Below, piece by piece: positions 47,569 to 60,034 of a stretch of DNA of 64,000 nt. The stretch lies in assembly GCA_019096065.1 (NCBI GenBank), contig JAGUCH010000003.1, positions 9,114,001-9,178,000 on the forward strand, read 5' to 3'. Source of the stretch: Paracyclopina nana. Taxonomy: Eukaryota > Arthropoda > Copepoda > Cyclopoida > Cyclopettidae. The position numbers were made by a program, and so were the translations under genes. Numbering within the stretch: position 1 is the stretch's first letter; every line of letters begins with the position of its first letter. Under the pieces are notes generated by a model. The model was not told where the DNA came from. It did not search any database and worked only from the letters and a program-made list of their open reading frames with translations.

Positions 47569-48811
47569 GTTTGATTATGCGCACTGAACATGTTGCCACA
47601 TTTTCGGATTTACCTCTTCGGTATCTTCTTGGGACTTGAGATAAAAGCCATATATTTAGATATTACATTGAAACATTGCTTTCAAGAAATGCTGTTGCTC
47701 TTGCTGCAATTTTTCCACTGGTATGGAATGCAGGCTAGCTGTCTTGGTTTTCTGCAAATAGTTCTAGCAAAATCGGATTGAAACAGATAAATTACAGGTT
47801 TGAAATGTCTTTAAAGTGTGTCATTACAAAGAGAGTAATGAAGGGAAGCTCAAATTCTGTAAAAAATCAAGCCTTGGAACTGGCACATTTTGAAACTTTT
47901 TTTGAATTGGTGAGGGTGGGATGAAAACCAGCAATGATTTCATACATAATTTCTATACTCTTTCACTGTTAGGAAGGCAGTTGTAGGAAGACATTAGTGA
48001 AAAAAAGCAATCCCCATTCAAAAATAGCAACATAGTTTCAGTTAAAGGGCTTGTTTTTGGCAATTTCTAGTGGACTTGGCAGCTTGCCTGCTAGCATAGG
48101 CCAGCCAAACACCTAATGGCAGCAATGCAATGATATTTCGGCAAAAACTTATATTCAGCAAAAGCTGAGTTCACGAAACCCTCTATTATTTACCGGCCCT
48201 GGTTTGTCCAATCTTTTTGTGATGCAAAATCTCTTGGTATGCCATTGTTGATGCACTTTTAATTGGTGCTTTAGCTCCCCAAAGGCCACCCCAAGAGCCA
48301 GCCTTGAATTTCAATAAAAAATGAAATTTCAGGCAAAGTAGGGCTTGCAATATGACAAAATGAGAGTGATTTACCTCTTAGACCCAAAATACAAGTTTTG
48401 CAAATTACATGTGTAACTGCCAATGTAAATGAAAAAGTCAAAATATGAAGCGGCAGATTGACGACCTTTGGTGGATTGTTCAAAAGCAGTTCAAGTTACG
48501 TAATGACATCAACTCTACGCTGACAAAACGTCCAAGTTTCAATGAATGTTATTTGAGGTAGGAGGGCTCTGATTTTTGGCTGGACAATTAGCTTTAACAA
48601 TGATGCCAACAACTGTAGGACAAGTCACGGTATTAATCGCGACTTCATCTTTCCAGAAAGACGAAATGAATTCGTCAATCCTGAAGACCATTCCAAGATG
48701 GATACTAAAAAATTGGTAAAAGCTACCACATGGAGAGTGCAGTCGAAGCAAAGAGTATCGTTGCGGAACTTAAAGAAAAACAGCATTGAGTGCCTTAAAA
48801 GACATAAGAGC
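47569..48811. other. Intergenic region between GCC1 and eL28 3' ends
   Basis: About 1.2 kb of AT-rich DNA between two convergent genes. It contains only short open frames (63-70 codons) without similarity. No repeat or RNA gene is recognised. Confidence 0.55.
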
Positions 48812-48812
48812 C

Positions 48813-48818
48813 TTTATT
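48813..48818 (-). terminator. Poly(A) signal of eL28
   Basis: AATAAA on the minus strand, 21 bases past the eL28 stop codon. Confidence 0.8.
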
Positions 48819-48838
48819 TTCAAGAATGTTACCACATA

Positions 48839-49264
48839 TTATTCGGATTTCTTTGCTGCGGAGGGAGCCTTGGTTCCTTTCCTGGCGGGCAAAGGCTTCT
48901 GCGACCTCACGATGGCGGATGCCCGCCTCATGGCAGCCTTAGCGAGATCCTTGCGGTATCTTTGCTTCACAATCATGGACTTGACCTTGTGCAAAGATGT
49001 CCTGGGTCCGGCCTTCATGGTAACGACTTCCCTGCCCTTGCCAGGCTTGAATCCGCTGCCCTTCTTTAGGGTGACGGTGAATCCCTTGTTGCCAGTGGCG
49101 GGAGCAATGCCGACGGCCTTTTTATTGACGACCCCGGAGTACCTTTGCGAGTGCTTGTTGGTCAAGTTCATTGGGTCGGTAGAAAAGGGCTTGGGGCAGT
49201 TCCTCTTCTTGAGCAGGAAAGAGGAGGAGTTCCTCGTGATGGCCCATGCGACGTCAGATGACAT
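48839..49264 (-). CDS. RpL28: Ribosomal protein eL28 (RpL28)
   Basis: One coding exon of 141 aa beginning MSSDVAWAITRNSSSFLLKK. The family features are visible: W-x2-RN-SSFL(L/I)K near the start, KPFSTDPMNL, RYSGVV, GFTVTLKKG, and the C-terminal RYRKDLAKAAMRRASAI then RSQKP. It is a component of the large cytosolic ribosomal subunit. FLLKKR and KPFST resemble arthropod eL28. I chose the ATG at 49264 because an acceptor (TGCTGCAG) lies just upstream. A non-coding first exon, ending with donor GTGAGT at 49339, starts near 49385 in a pyrimidine-rich stretch, consistent with a TOP-type ribosomal promoter. It is divergent from eIF3k. Confidence 0.97.
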   Translation of the reverse strand: MSSDVAWAITRNSSSFLLKKRNCPKPFSTDPMNLTNKHSQRYSGVVNKKAVGIAPATGNKGFTVTLKKGSGFKPGKGREVVTMKAGPRTSLHKVKSMIVKQRYRKDLAKAAMRRASAIVRSQKPLPARKGTKAPSAAKKSE

Positions 49265-49385
49265 GTTCTGCAGCAAAAAAAGGCCAATGAGTTTTCAGCA
49301 GATGACACAAAGGGCTGCAACATTCTTGTAACTACTCACCTCGCCGCTTTTTTACGTCAAAATCAAGAACGAGCTGCTAAGAAAG

Positions 49386-49620
49386 CGATTGTGGCCGCCA
49401 AATGGGCCCTAAGAAGGATAGCAACTTGAAAAACTTACGTTTGATTTTTGGGAAAAATCGGCAGCAATCCAAAGGAATCCGCGTGGAGGAAACGAAAGAA
49501 CGACGACAGTTGAGCGTTTTCATTGGTCGTCAGCTGTCTTTGTTGGACTCTGATTGGTCCGTCAAAAAAAAGGAAACAAAACTACGTCACGTCCGCGATG
49601 CAAGCAGAGTTATTGATTGA
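49386..49620. promoter_or_regulatory. Bidirectional promoter of eL28 and eIF3k
   Basis: The two genes are divergent with about 390 bp between the eL28 first-exon region and the eIF3k start. Two inverted CCAAT boxes (CATTGGTCGTC at 49521 and GATTGGTCCGTC at 49552), about 31 bp apart, are followed by a CRE-like TACGTCACG at about 49584. Paired CCAAT/CRE sites are common in constitutive promoters. The 72-codon frame here is not supported as a gene. Confidence 0.55.
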
Positions 49621-49772
49621 GCTTTTTGGGCCACAAAACAGCCCCAGTTTGGGAGAATTTTGGACTTTCCTGGCGTGTATTGCTCCAAGTACCTAAGTTT
49701 CGCCGTCATCACAGGCGAAACAGTTTTTGTAAACAAAGTCGAAATAACCAAGCTTGCCAGTTTTCCGTCAAA

Positions 49773-50438
49773 ATGTCGATGACTACGCTAGATGGGATCA
49801 AAGCGAGCCTTGAGGGTGCGCTGAAAGGCATCGAAAAGTACAACCCGAACAACATCCAGACTCTGGAGCGGTATCTAGATATGCAAGTCGATGAAAACGG
49901 CTACGACCTCGAGGCCAACTTGTGTCTGCTCAAGTTGTACCAGTTCAACCCAACGATGTTGACCATGGAGTACGTGTGCAAGGTCCTCTTGAAAGCATTG
50001 GCCAACCTGCCCCACTCTGACTTTCTTCTCTGCAAGTCTCTGCTCAGCCAAGACATTCTCGAGGATCCGACCGTGAAGAGCATTCAGTCCATGGCCACCC
50101 TGCTCGAGACGTGCAGCTTCAGGGAGTTTTGGGAGAAGAGCCGAACAGATTACGCTAAGCTGACGCGGGCCATCGCCGGCTTCGAGGATTCCATGAGGAA
50201 GTTCGTGTGTCACGTCATCAGTGCGACCTATCAACGCATTCCAGAAGAGCGATTGTGTGAGCTGCTCGGCCTGAGTGACGAGAACATTGTCAACCAATGG
50301 ATCGCCAAGAACGGATGGACCACCGGAGAATCGAACTACGTCACCATCTCAAACCAGGACGAGTCAATCAAGACCAAGAAGATCACGGAGAAAATCGATA
50401 TGGAGTCTGTTGCTGGCATCATGGCCTCGTGTTTCTAA
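49773..50438 (+). CDS. eIF3k: Eukaryotic initiation factor 3 subunit K
   Basis: A single coding exon of 221 aa, close to the 218 aa of human eIF3k. It has the family blocks IEKYNPNNIQTLERYLDMQ, YDLEANLCLLKLYQFNP, LLKALANLPHSDFLLCKSLL and the C-terminal winged-helix part (ICSATYQ-like VISATYQRIPEERLCELLG, then WIAKNGW). The protein is a HAM plus winged-helix subunit of the eIF3 complex that brings the 43S complex to mRNA. The frame is open upstream to 49617, but those residues are not family-like, and the ATG at 49773 (MSMTTLDGIKASLEGALKGI) matches the expected N-terminus. AATAAA overlaps the stop codon by one base (50438-50443), giving a very short 3' UTR. Confidence 0.97.
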   Translation: MSMTTLDGIKASLEGALKGIEKYNPNNIQTLERYLDMQVDENGYDLEANLCLLKLYQFNPTMLTMEYVCKVLLKALANLPHSDFLLCKSLLSQDILEDPTVKSIQSMATLLETCSFREFWEKSRTDYAKLTRAIAGFEDSMRKFVCHVISATYQRIPEERLCELLGLSDENIVNQWIAKNGWTTGESNYVTISNQDESIKTKKITEKIDMESVAGIMASCF

Positions 50439-50511
50439 ATAAATCATACTGAACTGGATGTAATTTAATTCGAATTATCATCAACATTGACAAAAATGCC
50501 TGGTTGTATTT

Positions 50512-53500
50512 TTAAGCGTTACTGACGTCGTCCACCTCCTCGACCTTGGCCTTCTTAGCCTCGGCTGAATCACTGTTCGCTGAATTGGGCCTTTTCACGG
50601 ACGGGGGGCCCGGCAGGGGCAGCGGTGCACCATCCTCATCTACTTCCATGTCAAGTGCCTCAGCTTTACTCAGAGGATTATCCTCTGGACTTGAATCACT
50701 ATAGCTAACGAGTCCAATATTCTTGGACGTTGAATCAGGACTCTGAATTTCTTCTACGTTCTCTTTTGGAATGGCCTCGGAGGCAGCACCGTCACTTGCA
50801 CTAAGTATAGAAGAAGCATCACTAGAAGTTGTTGTTGAGGATGCAGAGGCCACTGTCACTTCCTTCCTCACTATCTTGTCCCCAGGGCCTGCAGTCAGCT
50901 TTGGTACTAGCACGTTGACGGTCTTATTGCTAGGAATTGCTCTGAGAGTGGTAGGCGTGGTCACCTTGGTTTTGCCTTGTTGCAATGAAAAACACTCAAT
51001 TTTGCCCTTTTTCCTCTGGATCATCAATGCGGATGAATTGTTGGGAGGCGTCGCCGGATTGCTTGGTGTAGCAGCTGCTTTTGTGGGAGTCAACGTCAAA
51101 GACTTGGAGCTGGACAAGCAAATGACGCGCGTCGTCGTTGGCGTCATCCCACTTGTAGCAGATTTGACCAAAAATTTGGGCTTCAAAAGCGGCTTTTTCT
51201 CATCGTCTTCATCGTCTGTGTAACCGGATCCAGATTCTGGAGCAAACACGAGGTCTGGAAAGTTGATCTTCTTGTCCTTGTTTTGTTGCGAGCTCAAGTC
51301 GCGAATGATCTTGGCAATTTCTGCTCGTTTGTTGCGCATGGCGTTGGAAGGGAACCAGGATCTCAAAGATGTGATGGGAAGAGAGTAGTCCGAGATGGGC
51401 GCTTTGAAAAAAGACTCCACATATTGAAGGACAAAGAGGCCACAATCGGAAAAGTTGGGCTGCTGTGGCACTTTGGGGACACAGCCTTGAATGTTGTCTT
51501 TGTTGAAGTCTTGATCCTCCTTGATGCGGGCCTTGTACTCACATTTGAGGTATTCTCTCAGCGTAGCAGCAACTCTGGCCCGACTGCCGGTTTGCAGAGA
51601 ATCGAATATCAAAATGCAGGGCCTGAAAAAAGGAAAACATCATTAGAGCACTTAAAAGATCAGCTACAAAAAACATGAACCTACTGTTTTACTGCTGAGG
51701 CTGCCTTGTCTTCGGCTTTGCTCTCCGTTTCTTGAGCTGGCTCTGCGCTATATTTTACATCATCGCCTTTTTCAGTTGTTTCGCAAGGGGCCTCCGTCGC
51801 CTCAGGTGGTTGATTTCCGTTGACTGCTTCACTTTTCACCTCTCCCTTTTCGTCATCGGGTTTGGTCACTTCCCGTGGGATGATCTCTAACGGCTTGTTG
51901 GCCCTTATCAAGACAGAGCCCTGAGAAGAGTCCTCTTCTACGACCATGTCATCGTCATCGGCATCTGCTTCATCTCTGTCAGAGTCATCGTCGATGGTGA
52001 AGCTCGCATTGGACTTGAGAGGGATAATTGAGGTGGAACCGATTTGCATGACTTTCCGCTCCTGCTTCTTGACAGTCTCAGGAGCGCAGTTGGCCACCGG
52101 CTCATTGTTATCCATTCTCTGCTTGCCAGTCAGCCCAGGGAAGCAAATGACGGCCACGAACCAGTGACTGTGCTCATTGATGGGAACTATCACAAAATCT
52201 TTGTCGAAGATGTTGACATTTTTGGTCCAACGTTTGACTCGGTCGTATCTTTTGTCAGCCGGAGAAAGGTTGACGTTGTCCTCAACCGGATGCAGCTTGT
52301 TCCTCATTTTGGGCGGTCGCGTGGTCAACCTCTTGTAGAAAAACGTGGAGAACACGTGGGTTTTTTCGCGCGACTCTTCAGGAATCACGGTGTGTTGGAT
52401 CCACTTCAAATAGAAATCAATGATGACATCATTCAGGAACGTTTCATCTTCGAGGCAAAAGTAGTCCTCTTGCGTGACGGAGATTGAGTTGGCCCCGGTG
52501 GGAGGAAACTGGCAATACTTTTCAATTCTCGAGGCGCCAGCTAACGACAGTTCAGCTTTCTTGTTTTGCATTTGCTGCAAAGCTTGCTGCTGCTGCATTA
52601 TAGCGGGCTTGGGAGTTGACTTGACCAACAAGTCATTGGCGCTCTTGTTGTCCAACTCGGCAATGGAGGAGCCATAGAACTGGTTCAGCAGCAGCTTCAC
52701 CTCATCGGGCATTTTTTCGGGTAGCATTGTGATTCTTTTCATGGCTTCATCGGGCGAGGCAAGGTCAAAGTAGAGTCCGTTGCTCTTGAACGTGACATTC
52801 AGGTCTTTTCGGACCCGATCACACGTGGTGGGGGCAGTGCTGATGAAGAGGATCGGCATCGACTTCCCCGCCAGCATTTCAATCTTGAGAATGTCTGATG
52901 CGGGAAGGACAACTGTCACCGTCTTCTTGGGGTCCGTCAAGTAGGGGACCTTGAGGAAGATGGCCTTCTGCGTAAAGTACACCTTCTCCTTGGTCAGGGT
53001 CTTGTACGACCCCACTCGGATTGACCTACAGGTCAACGATGCAAACTGGCCGCTCACTTCGCCCTTGATCAGACTTTGGAGCTCGTTCACCAGACTCGTG
53101 AAACGGCTGTCACCAACGGAGCCGGAGCCTAGCTTGAATTCAGACTTGTCCAACTTTTCAACTGAACTATTACCTGAAATTGAATTAGTAGTAACTGAAA
53201 TTGAGTTAGTAGTAACTAAAATGAGGTGGCACGAGCAATTTGACTACCATTCGTATCTAGGAGTGGCGTTGAACAGTACAAACTGGTAAGATAGCAACTC
53301 ATTATCAAAGAAAGTAGGGAGCGTGCAATTTTTCGTAAAACTTTGTTGACATGCTTGAGCGAGACGCGAGCGAGCGACCAGATGTACACCTCGAAAGGTG
53401 CCTTAAAAGCCAACTTTCTCACCATCAGTTTCCTTCTTGTCTGCGTTGACAGCCTCAGTGGCAGAGTTGACGTCGCCGGCACCGAACTCAGGTTGGTCGG

Positions 53501-55228
53501 CGACTTTGTCGTTATTGGAGCTAACAGCCTCCTCCGTGGCACTGTTCTCTTCATCAGCCAGCTCCTCTTCGTCGGAGCTTAAAGCTATGCACTCTGGCTC
53601 TTCGCTAGCAGTGGGCTTCCGGCGAGCTTTCGGCTGAATGCGAATGTTACGCAGATCCCCAGGACGATCGGAGTTGGCTGCAGTGGTCAGGATCAGTTTC
53701 TTGTCAGTCTCCACTGGAGGCTTGTAATCGGGATCGGGCATGATTTTGGCACCCTCTGGGATGATTTTTTTGCAGCCCATACACTTGGAAATGTCCACGC
53801 TGAAACCGCCGCAGTTCTTGCACACCGCCACCTTACCAGGAAGGATTTTCGGCTTGTGAGGCTCAGGTCCCTAAAAATGGAATTGATCGCAAGCAAAGTG
53901 AGAATGAAGAAGACGCTTTACCTTTGCAGGCACTGGCTTGGGCAGAGAAGGAGGCATGGGTCTTTGCGGAAGTTGCAAGTGATTGGGGATGGCAAGACCT
54001 GGAGCTTTGTGGTCCGTTACAACCATTTGCCTGACGACTTGGGTAGGCAGAGCATTGGCATGCTCACTTTCAGGCGCTGGGTACACAGTGATGGTCTCCT
54101 CCTGGCTCATAGCTCCCTGATTGTTGGCTATCAGCAGGCTTTGATTGACAGGTTGCCTAAAAATGAACTGACTCTTGTTTGCCGACCAAAATATAAAATA
54201 GCAATTGGCAACTCACGGTTCATTGGGCTTATTGGCAGTTGTCGGTCCAGGAGCTTTGACGGCAGCACCGGTTGAGGTGACATTGTATTTCTGGGGCAGC
54301 TTTTTACCAGCATTCTTCACCCAGCCTCGAATGGCAGCAACATTAACGTTGTACATTTTAGCCAGTTCGGCAGGAGAAATCAGCTCTTCAGTGCACTTGT
54401 CCACGATCACTTTTCGCTCCTCCTCGGTGAAATCTTTGGCACTTTTGTTGGTCGTTTGCGGCCGCTGCGGAGGAGGCTGTGCAGCTATCGACGGCTGCTG
54501 TTGCTGCTCGGACGCCCCACTCGAGGTTGATGGGTTCATGTCGAGGTCGAGCAGAACAGAGTTCTTGTTGTCTTCAATGTCCAAGCAGTCCACCCAAATG
54601 GTTTGGTCACCCATGAGAATAGGCATTTTCCGAACAGTCTTGCCATTCTCCTTGAAGACGTGCTCCACGTTGTATGCGATTTCTGACTGGGGCTGTTGAG
54701 GCGGTGGCTGTGGCCGCTGCTGGAACTGCACCCGCGGTCTGGGGATGGGTTGCTGTTGAGGCACAAACCTGAGTTGTTGGCCTGGACGTATCACCGTCAC
54801 TCTTGGGCCAGCGGTTTGGACCATGCGGATTTGCTGAGGTCGCACTTGAGCGGACTGAAGAATGTGGGGCCTGCTATGTTGCATCATGGGGCGCTGACCT
54901 CGGAATCCCTGCTGCTGCTGCTGCTGCTGCTGGCCCTGCACCAGCACTAAATTTGGCCCTGGCTTCCTGTGGAGGCCCTCAGTGCGGATGATGAACCTTG
55001 GTTGGCCATCAGCACCAACAAATTGCTGCAGTTGGCTCTTATTCAACCTGATGATTTGCTGTTGCGGAGGTGGTGGCTGCTGTACGACATTCACGAATTG
55101 CGTTTGCCCGGGGTACTGCTGTTGCTGCATCACTGGTCGCTGCTGCTGCTGCTGCTGTTGGTAGTGTTGAACCACAACGGGCTGTTGTGGCTGCTGATAC
55201 TGAAATTGCGATTGCTGCATGACGACAG

Positions 55229-55259
<31 letters not shown>

Positions 55260-55457
55260 AGGCTGAATCACCAGAGTTGTGTACTGCGGCGGTTGTTGCT
55301 GCTGCTGCGGAGTCTGCAAAGTCTGGTACACAACTTGCTCCGGATGCTGCTGATAGTTATGCTGCTGCTGTACGAACTGTACTTGATGCTGTTGGTGATG
55401 CTGTCCCGGAGCTGCATGAGAAAAGTCGCCTTGCGGAGTGTACTGGCGGTCTCCCAT
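50512..55457 (-). CDS. SENP6/7-type SUMO protease with N-terminal HTH and Cys4 motif
   Basis: The exons are 55457-54217, 54156-53922, 53870-53423, 53173-51685 and 51622-50512, all in phase, encoding 1507 aa. Residues 1-330 are Gln-rich (CAG/CAA runs). Residues ~339-391 form a helix-turn-helix of psq/transposase type (FTEEERKVIVDK, SPAELAKMYNVNVAAIRGWV). Cys509, 512, 522 and 525 make a Cys4 knuckle. Residues 586-592 (CIALSSD, then acidic) are a SUMO-interaction motif. From ~840 on lies the Ulp1 (C48) catalytic domain: ISVTQEDYFCLEDETFLNDV, FYKRLTTRPPK, His978 in HSHWF, Asp1145 in IFDSLQ, and Cys1198 in NFSDCGLFVLQ. A ~150-residue acidic insert separates His and Asp, typical of SENP6/7, which trim poly-SUMO chains in the nucleus. 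The C-terminal ~240 residues are low-complexity. ATTAAA near 50463 may serve as poly(A) signal. Confidence 0.95.
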
Positions 55458-58239
55458 CTCGTCGCCTGCCTTCTATGACATTGTAGCTCTGAACAAAACA
55501 AAGAAACTTGAGCACCATCGAGGCTGAATAATTCGATAAATAGACCGGACTGGAAAACAACCAGTTGCAGTCCGTCAATTTTTGAGAGAACGAGCGATTT
55601 CGTGGGCTGATTCGATTCTTAGAGGAAAATTGAGCCACGCGCAGTCGAAAAAGACGTTGGTAAAAAATGGCGGATTTTTCCGCAAACAGCTCCAAACGAA
55701 CAGTTTTAAAGTTCAAAACAACGTCTCGCCTATCGTTTCCGTCGCTTACCAGATCTGGGTTGGGAGCAAACCTTACAGAATTTGCTCAAAGAAAATTCGC
55801 AGTCTAAGTGCTCGAAAATGCGGCAAACAAAGTTTTGCTTCTCTCTCTAAAATTCCTCCGCGGCCAATGCAACTTTGGCTTAAGTCCGCAAAAAACTGCG
55901 GAAAACACAAACAACCCTTCAGTTTTAACTCAAATTGGTTATTTTAAGCGTCAGTGGGTAGAGTTATAGGAGCATGATATGGCCTCTGAGAGATTGATCT
56001 TGGAACTATTTTGAACTTGAGCTCACAAGTGATCTTCAAAATGGCGTCATTTGTTGATGTTTCCGAGGTAAACGCCGGGCGTCATGAAAAAATCCTATAG
56101 GCTAAAAATTCAGCATTTGAGTGTTAGCCTTTGACGCAATGTCAAAAGTATTCAAGAATTTATGCCTACAACGAGTATTTTTCGTTTATTTTCGCTAAAG
56201 CCCTGATTAAGCACCAAATTTAAAGAGGCGTAATTTAAATGTTTATTTGTTTAATGTGGTATTTGTACGAATTTAATAGCATAATTAGTTTTTTATGATT
56301 TTACGAAAGGTATCAGTTTTTGTCTTTATTTTATCAATATTATCCCATCGTAGCTCATAAAGAGTTATACTGCGGATAACTGAAATTATAGATGGGCTAA
56401 CGCTCAATCGCTGAACCGTCACAGTCATTTTACAAATTCGCTTTAAAAATTATGCAATTAGGGGGGGAATTCGAAAACTTTTACACATCTATTTAAAATT
56501 TCAGTTGTCTGCAACCAAGTGCTTAACAACAATTATTATTTTTATTCATAACTTAATTTTTCAAGGGTTGCGTTTCTGCGTAACTTTATTACCAATGCAA
56601 TACACGAAAACTTAAAAAGTTTATTAACATTGACTAGTTAGTTGTCCAGGTCTCGAGGTAGCAGAATTTTCGCCACCTTGGATTATTTGAGTGGAGCAGT
56701 GTTCATACTGGAGGGTGCCAGTACATTGATCTAAAAAGGGGTACGTTTTAAAATCTGTATGTTAAGGTCGAATGGCGTCTGTTTTATGATCCACTAGCGT
56801 CGTTTTAAGGTCTACATTAGTGAGTACCTTGATCTACATGCCTGCATCTTACTTGTATTAACGTGGTTTCAATCCGGCTTCGGCTGATTTTGAGTAAGTG
56901 AGAAGATATTTGCAGTTATAAAAGGACTCTTGGCAGAGCCTCAGGTATTTTTAATTATTACATGATATTTTTGTTAAATAATAGCTGGTTGGTTATTTGA
57001 GGGCCTTACAAACAAAATGGGAGAAAATAGATTCTAGGTTGCCAAGACCCAGTTCCAAAATTTCCTGCATGATGCTAATCCTAGTCGGCCTCTAAAAAAG
57101 CTAGTTGACTGAAACACTCCCATCGATCTTGAAACAGATCCAAATTTAGAATACGTTATATTGAGCTAGGGATCATAAAGTAGGCCCGTAAAAAAGCTGA
57201 GAGAGGATTTTAAAAATGGAGTACAGCTTTACTAGCCCGAGCCTTCCATGAAAACTTCAAAACCCTACTTTGGGCAAGTAAACTCATTATTAATCCGAAA
57301 GCTTGCTTCAGGATTGCCTGTGACCTAGATTCAAGAGCTGTTAAATCAATTTTCGGCGCTGATCACAACGTAAGATTTTAGGAGACCCAAAATCTTTTGG
57401 AGACCCCAACCAGAACTTTTCGAAAATTTTGGGATTGTAATGGTAGACCAAAAGTTCATTAGTAAGGAATAAATCGGTGATGGTTTCAAAAATCTACTCA
57501 AATCCGTGTCCGCAAAAATCCGCACCATTAAAATTCGCTCAGCAAGTGTCCATTAATTGAAAATTTGTTGATTAAAAATTCGTTTGATCACTTCTTAAAG
57601 ATACAAGGGATCCCATAACCAATTTATCTTGATCCAAGTTATGGTCATATTTATGTACTAGTATAGTCCCTGTCATTAAGGGTAAACAGCGCCCCCTATT
57701 GTGAAAATAGAGCTAGTATCAACGCAACGGCGTAGCAATGGGAAATCATGTTTTTTTGACTTTTTCTTGAGACCTATGCAGTATTTTCAAAAACGATGAA
57801 AATAAACTCTATAGTATTTTTCTCAACAGCAATTTTAGTAAAAAAATCACCTTTTGTGTATGTCATATTCACCCAAGAACTCAATATCCATCAGAACTAT
57901 GTTTGTGGCAAAGAGAAGATTCTATGAAATCAGGAACATTTTGTAAATGTCTTCAAATGACAGCTCATATTTTGGTTTTATGCTACAATATCATCAGTTT
58001 TTGAATAAAAGTAGTAGGAAAAGGTGCTGCATTCAGGGGCCTAAGATCAGCGGAGGAATTTTCTGAAATGCCGGAAATGAGCTCCCTCTATAGTTTCTTA
58101 TGCTCAAATGCATGGCTTATAGTTTATTCTACTTATATGTACTTAGCAACCAAGGTGGTTGACTGGGGCACAAAATCATAAACTTGAATTTATGCTTGTG
58201 CATAATTTCATCTTCCTGCATAACTTTGAATTCAGAGTC
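55458..58239. other. Intergenic, AT-rich, no gene recognised
   Basis: The first ~300 bp should hold the SENP6/7 promoter and 5' UTR. Beyond that the DNA is AT-rich with open frames under 122 codons and no similarity I recognise. I see no tandem or inverted repeat longer than short hairpins. The segment just left of 58240 could include an LTR or leader of the retroelement remnant, but I cannot identify LTR ends. Confidence 0.5.
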
Positions 58240-60034
58240 ATGAAACTAGGTAAAAGTGTTTATAGAACACTCCCTGTTCCGCCATGTCAAAAAAGTTGTG
58301 CTGGCTTACTGTATGAATAACTTGGATCCTTTGTTTGCTGAACCCCCTGAGATTACTGATATGGAAGAACAGGAAGAGGAATGCAGTAAATTGTGTAGTA
58401 AAATTGGTCTCCATGTGCACTGGTTGTTAGGATTGCCAAGAAAATACACCATATCTATGATTAAAAGATCTTATTTGGTGTCAAGAGTGGGGTTACCCTC
58501 TGGGCTACACTAGCCCAATGCAACATTGTTGGGGATGGGAAGAAGATGCAACGACAATAATCGATGGCTGACCAAATTCCCTACCAAACGATGACTACTC
58601 TACTATGACCCAAGATATGACCATCTCTTCATCCAGCAGCCAGCAGTACCAGTAAGATCTATGCCGCCAGGTAATCAGGGCAATTGGGGTTATGAATAAT
58701 TATAGAGAGGTAGTTACTAAGAGTGATCCAGAAGAAATTAGAGCTGATGATGATTCTAGAGAGGTTTTCTCAGAATCAGCCCCTCATCAAGTTGAAGCGG
58801 CCAATTGTATCCTCAGTCGAATTAGAGGTCGCACTGGCTATGATTGCAGGCAGATTGATGTGTCAATGCACACTAATTTGGATCAGACATTGACTATGAT
58901 TCGTCATTTAGTGAGTGGATCCTCTTTCGCTTCAAAGGCACTATATAGTGCTCGTTGAAAAGAGGGTGCAACATCCCAACAAGTCAATCACCAGGTTCAG
59001 GGCCAATCTTCAGGATTTCTTCCATAGGGCCTTATGAATCTAGGGATGTAAACATATTGAAGCAACAATTCATCAAAGGACTGCGTCCTAAGGAGGTAGG
59101 AGGCAAGATTTTTGTCGATTCCACCAACACAGACAGCAACACCTTTGAGGGCATGCAGTTTTGGGAAACTTAAGGAGCATGCCAACTCTGTGTTTTACAA
59201 GTTGTCCGTCTGTGAAGCTCACATGTCCTAGGAAGGACTGGATCAATTTCCTCACTCCACTAACCAGTCGGTGCCCACTAATTTGGGTACAAGTCTCTCG
59301 CCGGTTGAGCCTATAGAGATAGGCGCCATGAGTGTAAGGCTTAGAACTCAGGTACAAAAGCGCAAGCGCAGGCGGGAAATACAGGATCTTGGAGGAATGG
59401 AGGAAGAGGAAATTCTTCCAGAAGCGCAAGTGGAGCTAATAGCATCCAGGGCAGCCTGAGCAATCAAGGTGATAAGGGTGTGCCAAATGCTGATGGGAAA
59501 AAGTGTTTTGAATGCCAATCTCATGACCATTTGATATCTCAATGTCCCAAACAACAGGGCCTGCTGAATACCATTTTGCAATCACCTGATCCTTCTGTTG
59601 CCAGCCTTTCCTTCCACACTGTTGAACCAGCCATCCCAAACGGCTGGGGGCTCTGAGATCACTTCCCCAAGTCTCTGAGCCGGTGTACCATGCAGGGGAT
59701 CCCCATGCCCTCAGTGAGGGAAAATCATTCCTCAGAGCTGCAATCCTGTCCCCAACTAACCCAATTCCCGTTTTCACGCATGTGTTAGTTGATACTGGCA
59801 ACATGCATTTCCCTTGATGAGTGAAGAGATTTTCCTTGAGCTAAATCCTGAGGAATATCTTACCAAGGTCTGCTTTAAGTTGTCAGCTGCTGGCCAGGAA
59901 TCCCTGCATGTTTTGGGTTGTGCGATCCATCCCCTTTATCTCAGGTTTCCTATTCCAAATTTCCAAACTTCATCCACCTATTAACAGCCTTTACCCTTCA
60001 TCCTAGCAATGCGTGACTTGAAAGCAATGAGCAC
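58240..60034 (+). pseudogene. Decayed LTR-retrotransposon gag/protease region (Gypsy-like)
   Basis: Fragmented plus-strand frames with many stops and shifts. A CCHC zinc knuckle (C-x2-C-x4-H-x4-C) is intact at 59504-59545, and an aspartic-protease motif LVDTGN lies at 59784-59801. The order gag, zinc knuckle, protease fits an LTR retrotransposon; downstream coding resumes at 61235 with a KVRKGEII-type segment like the protease-RT linker of Gypsy elements. Reverse transcriptase and integrase are not found in this window. The element is clearly inactive here. Confidence 0.7.

Noticed and set aside
49617-49772. N-terminal extension of eIF3k by 52 codons
   Set aside because: The extra residues are not family-like, while the ATG at 49773 gives the expected start and length. 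The frame upstream is open by chance in the 5' UTR.
50771-55486. Plus-strand frames up to 169 codons opposite SENP6/7
   Set aside because: They come from complementary reading of CAG-rich and acidic coding exons. The minus strand has the catalytic triad and consistent splice phases.
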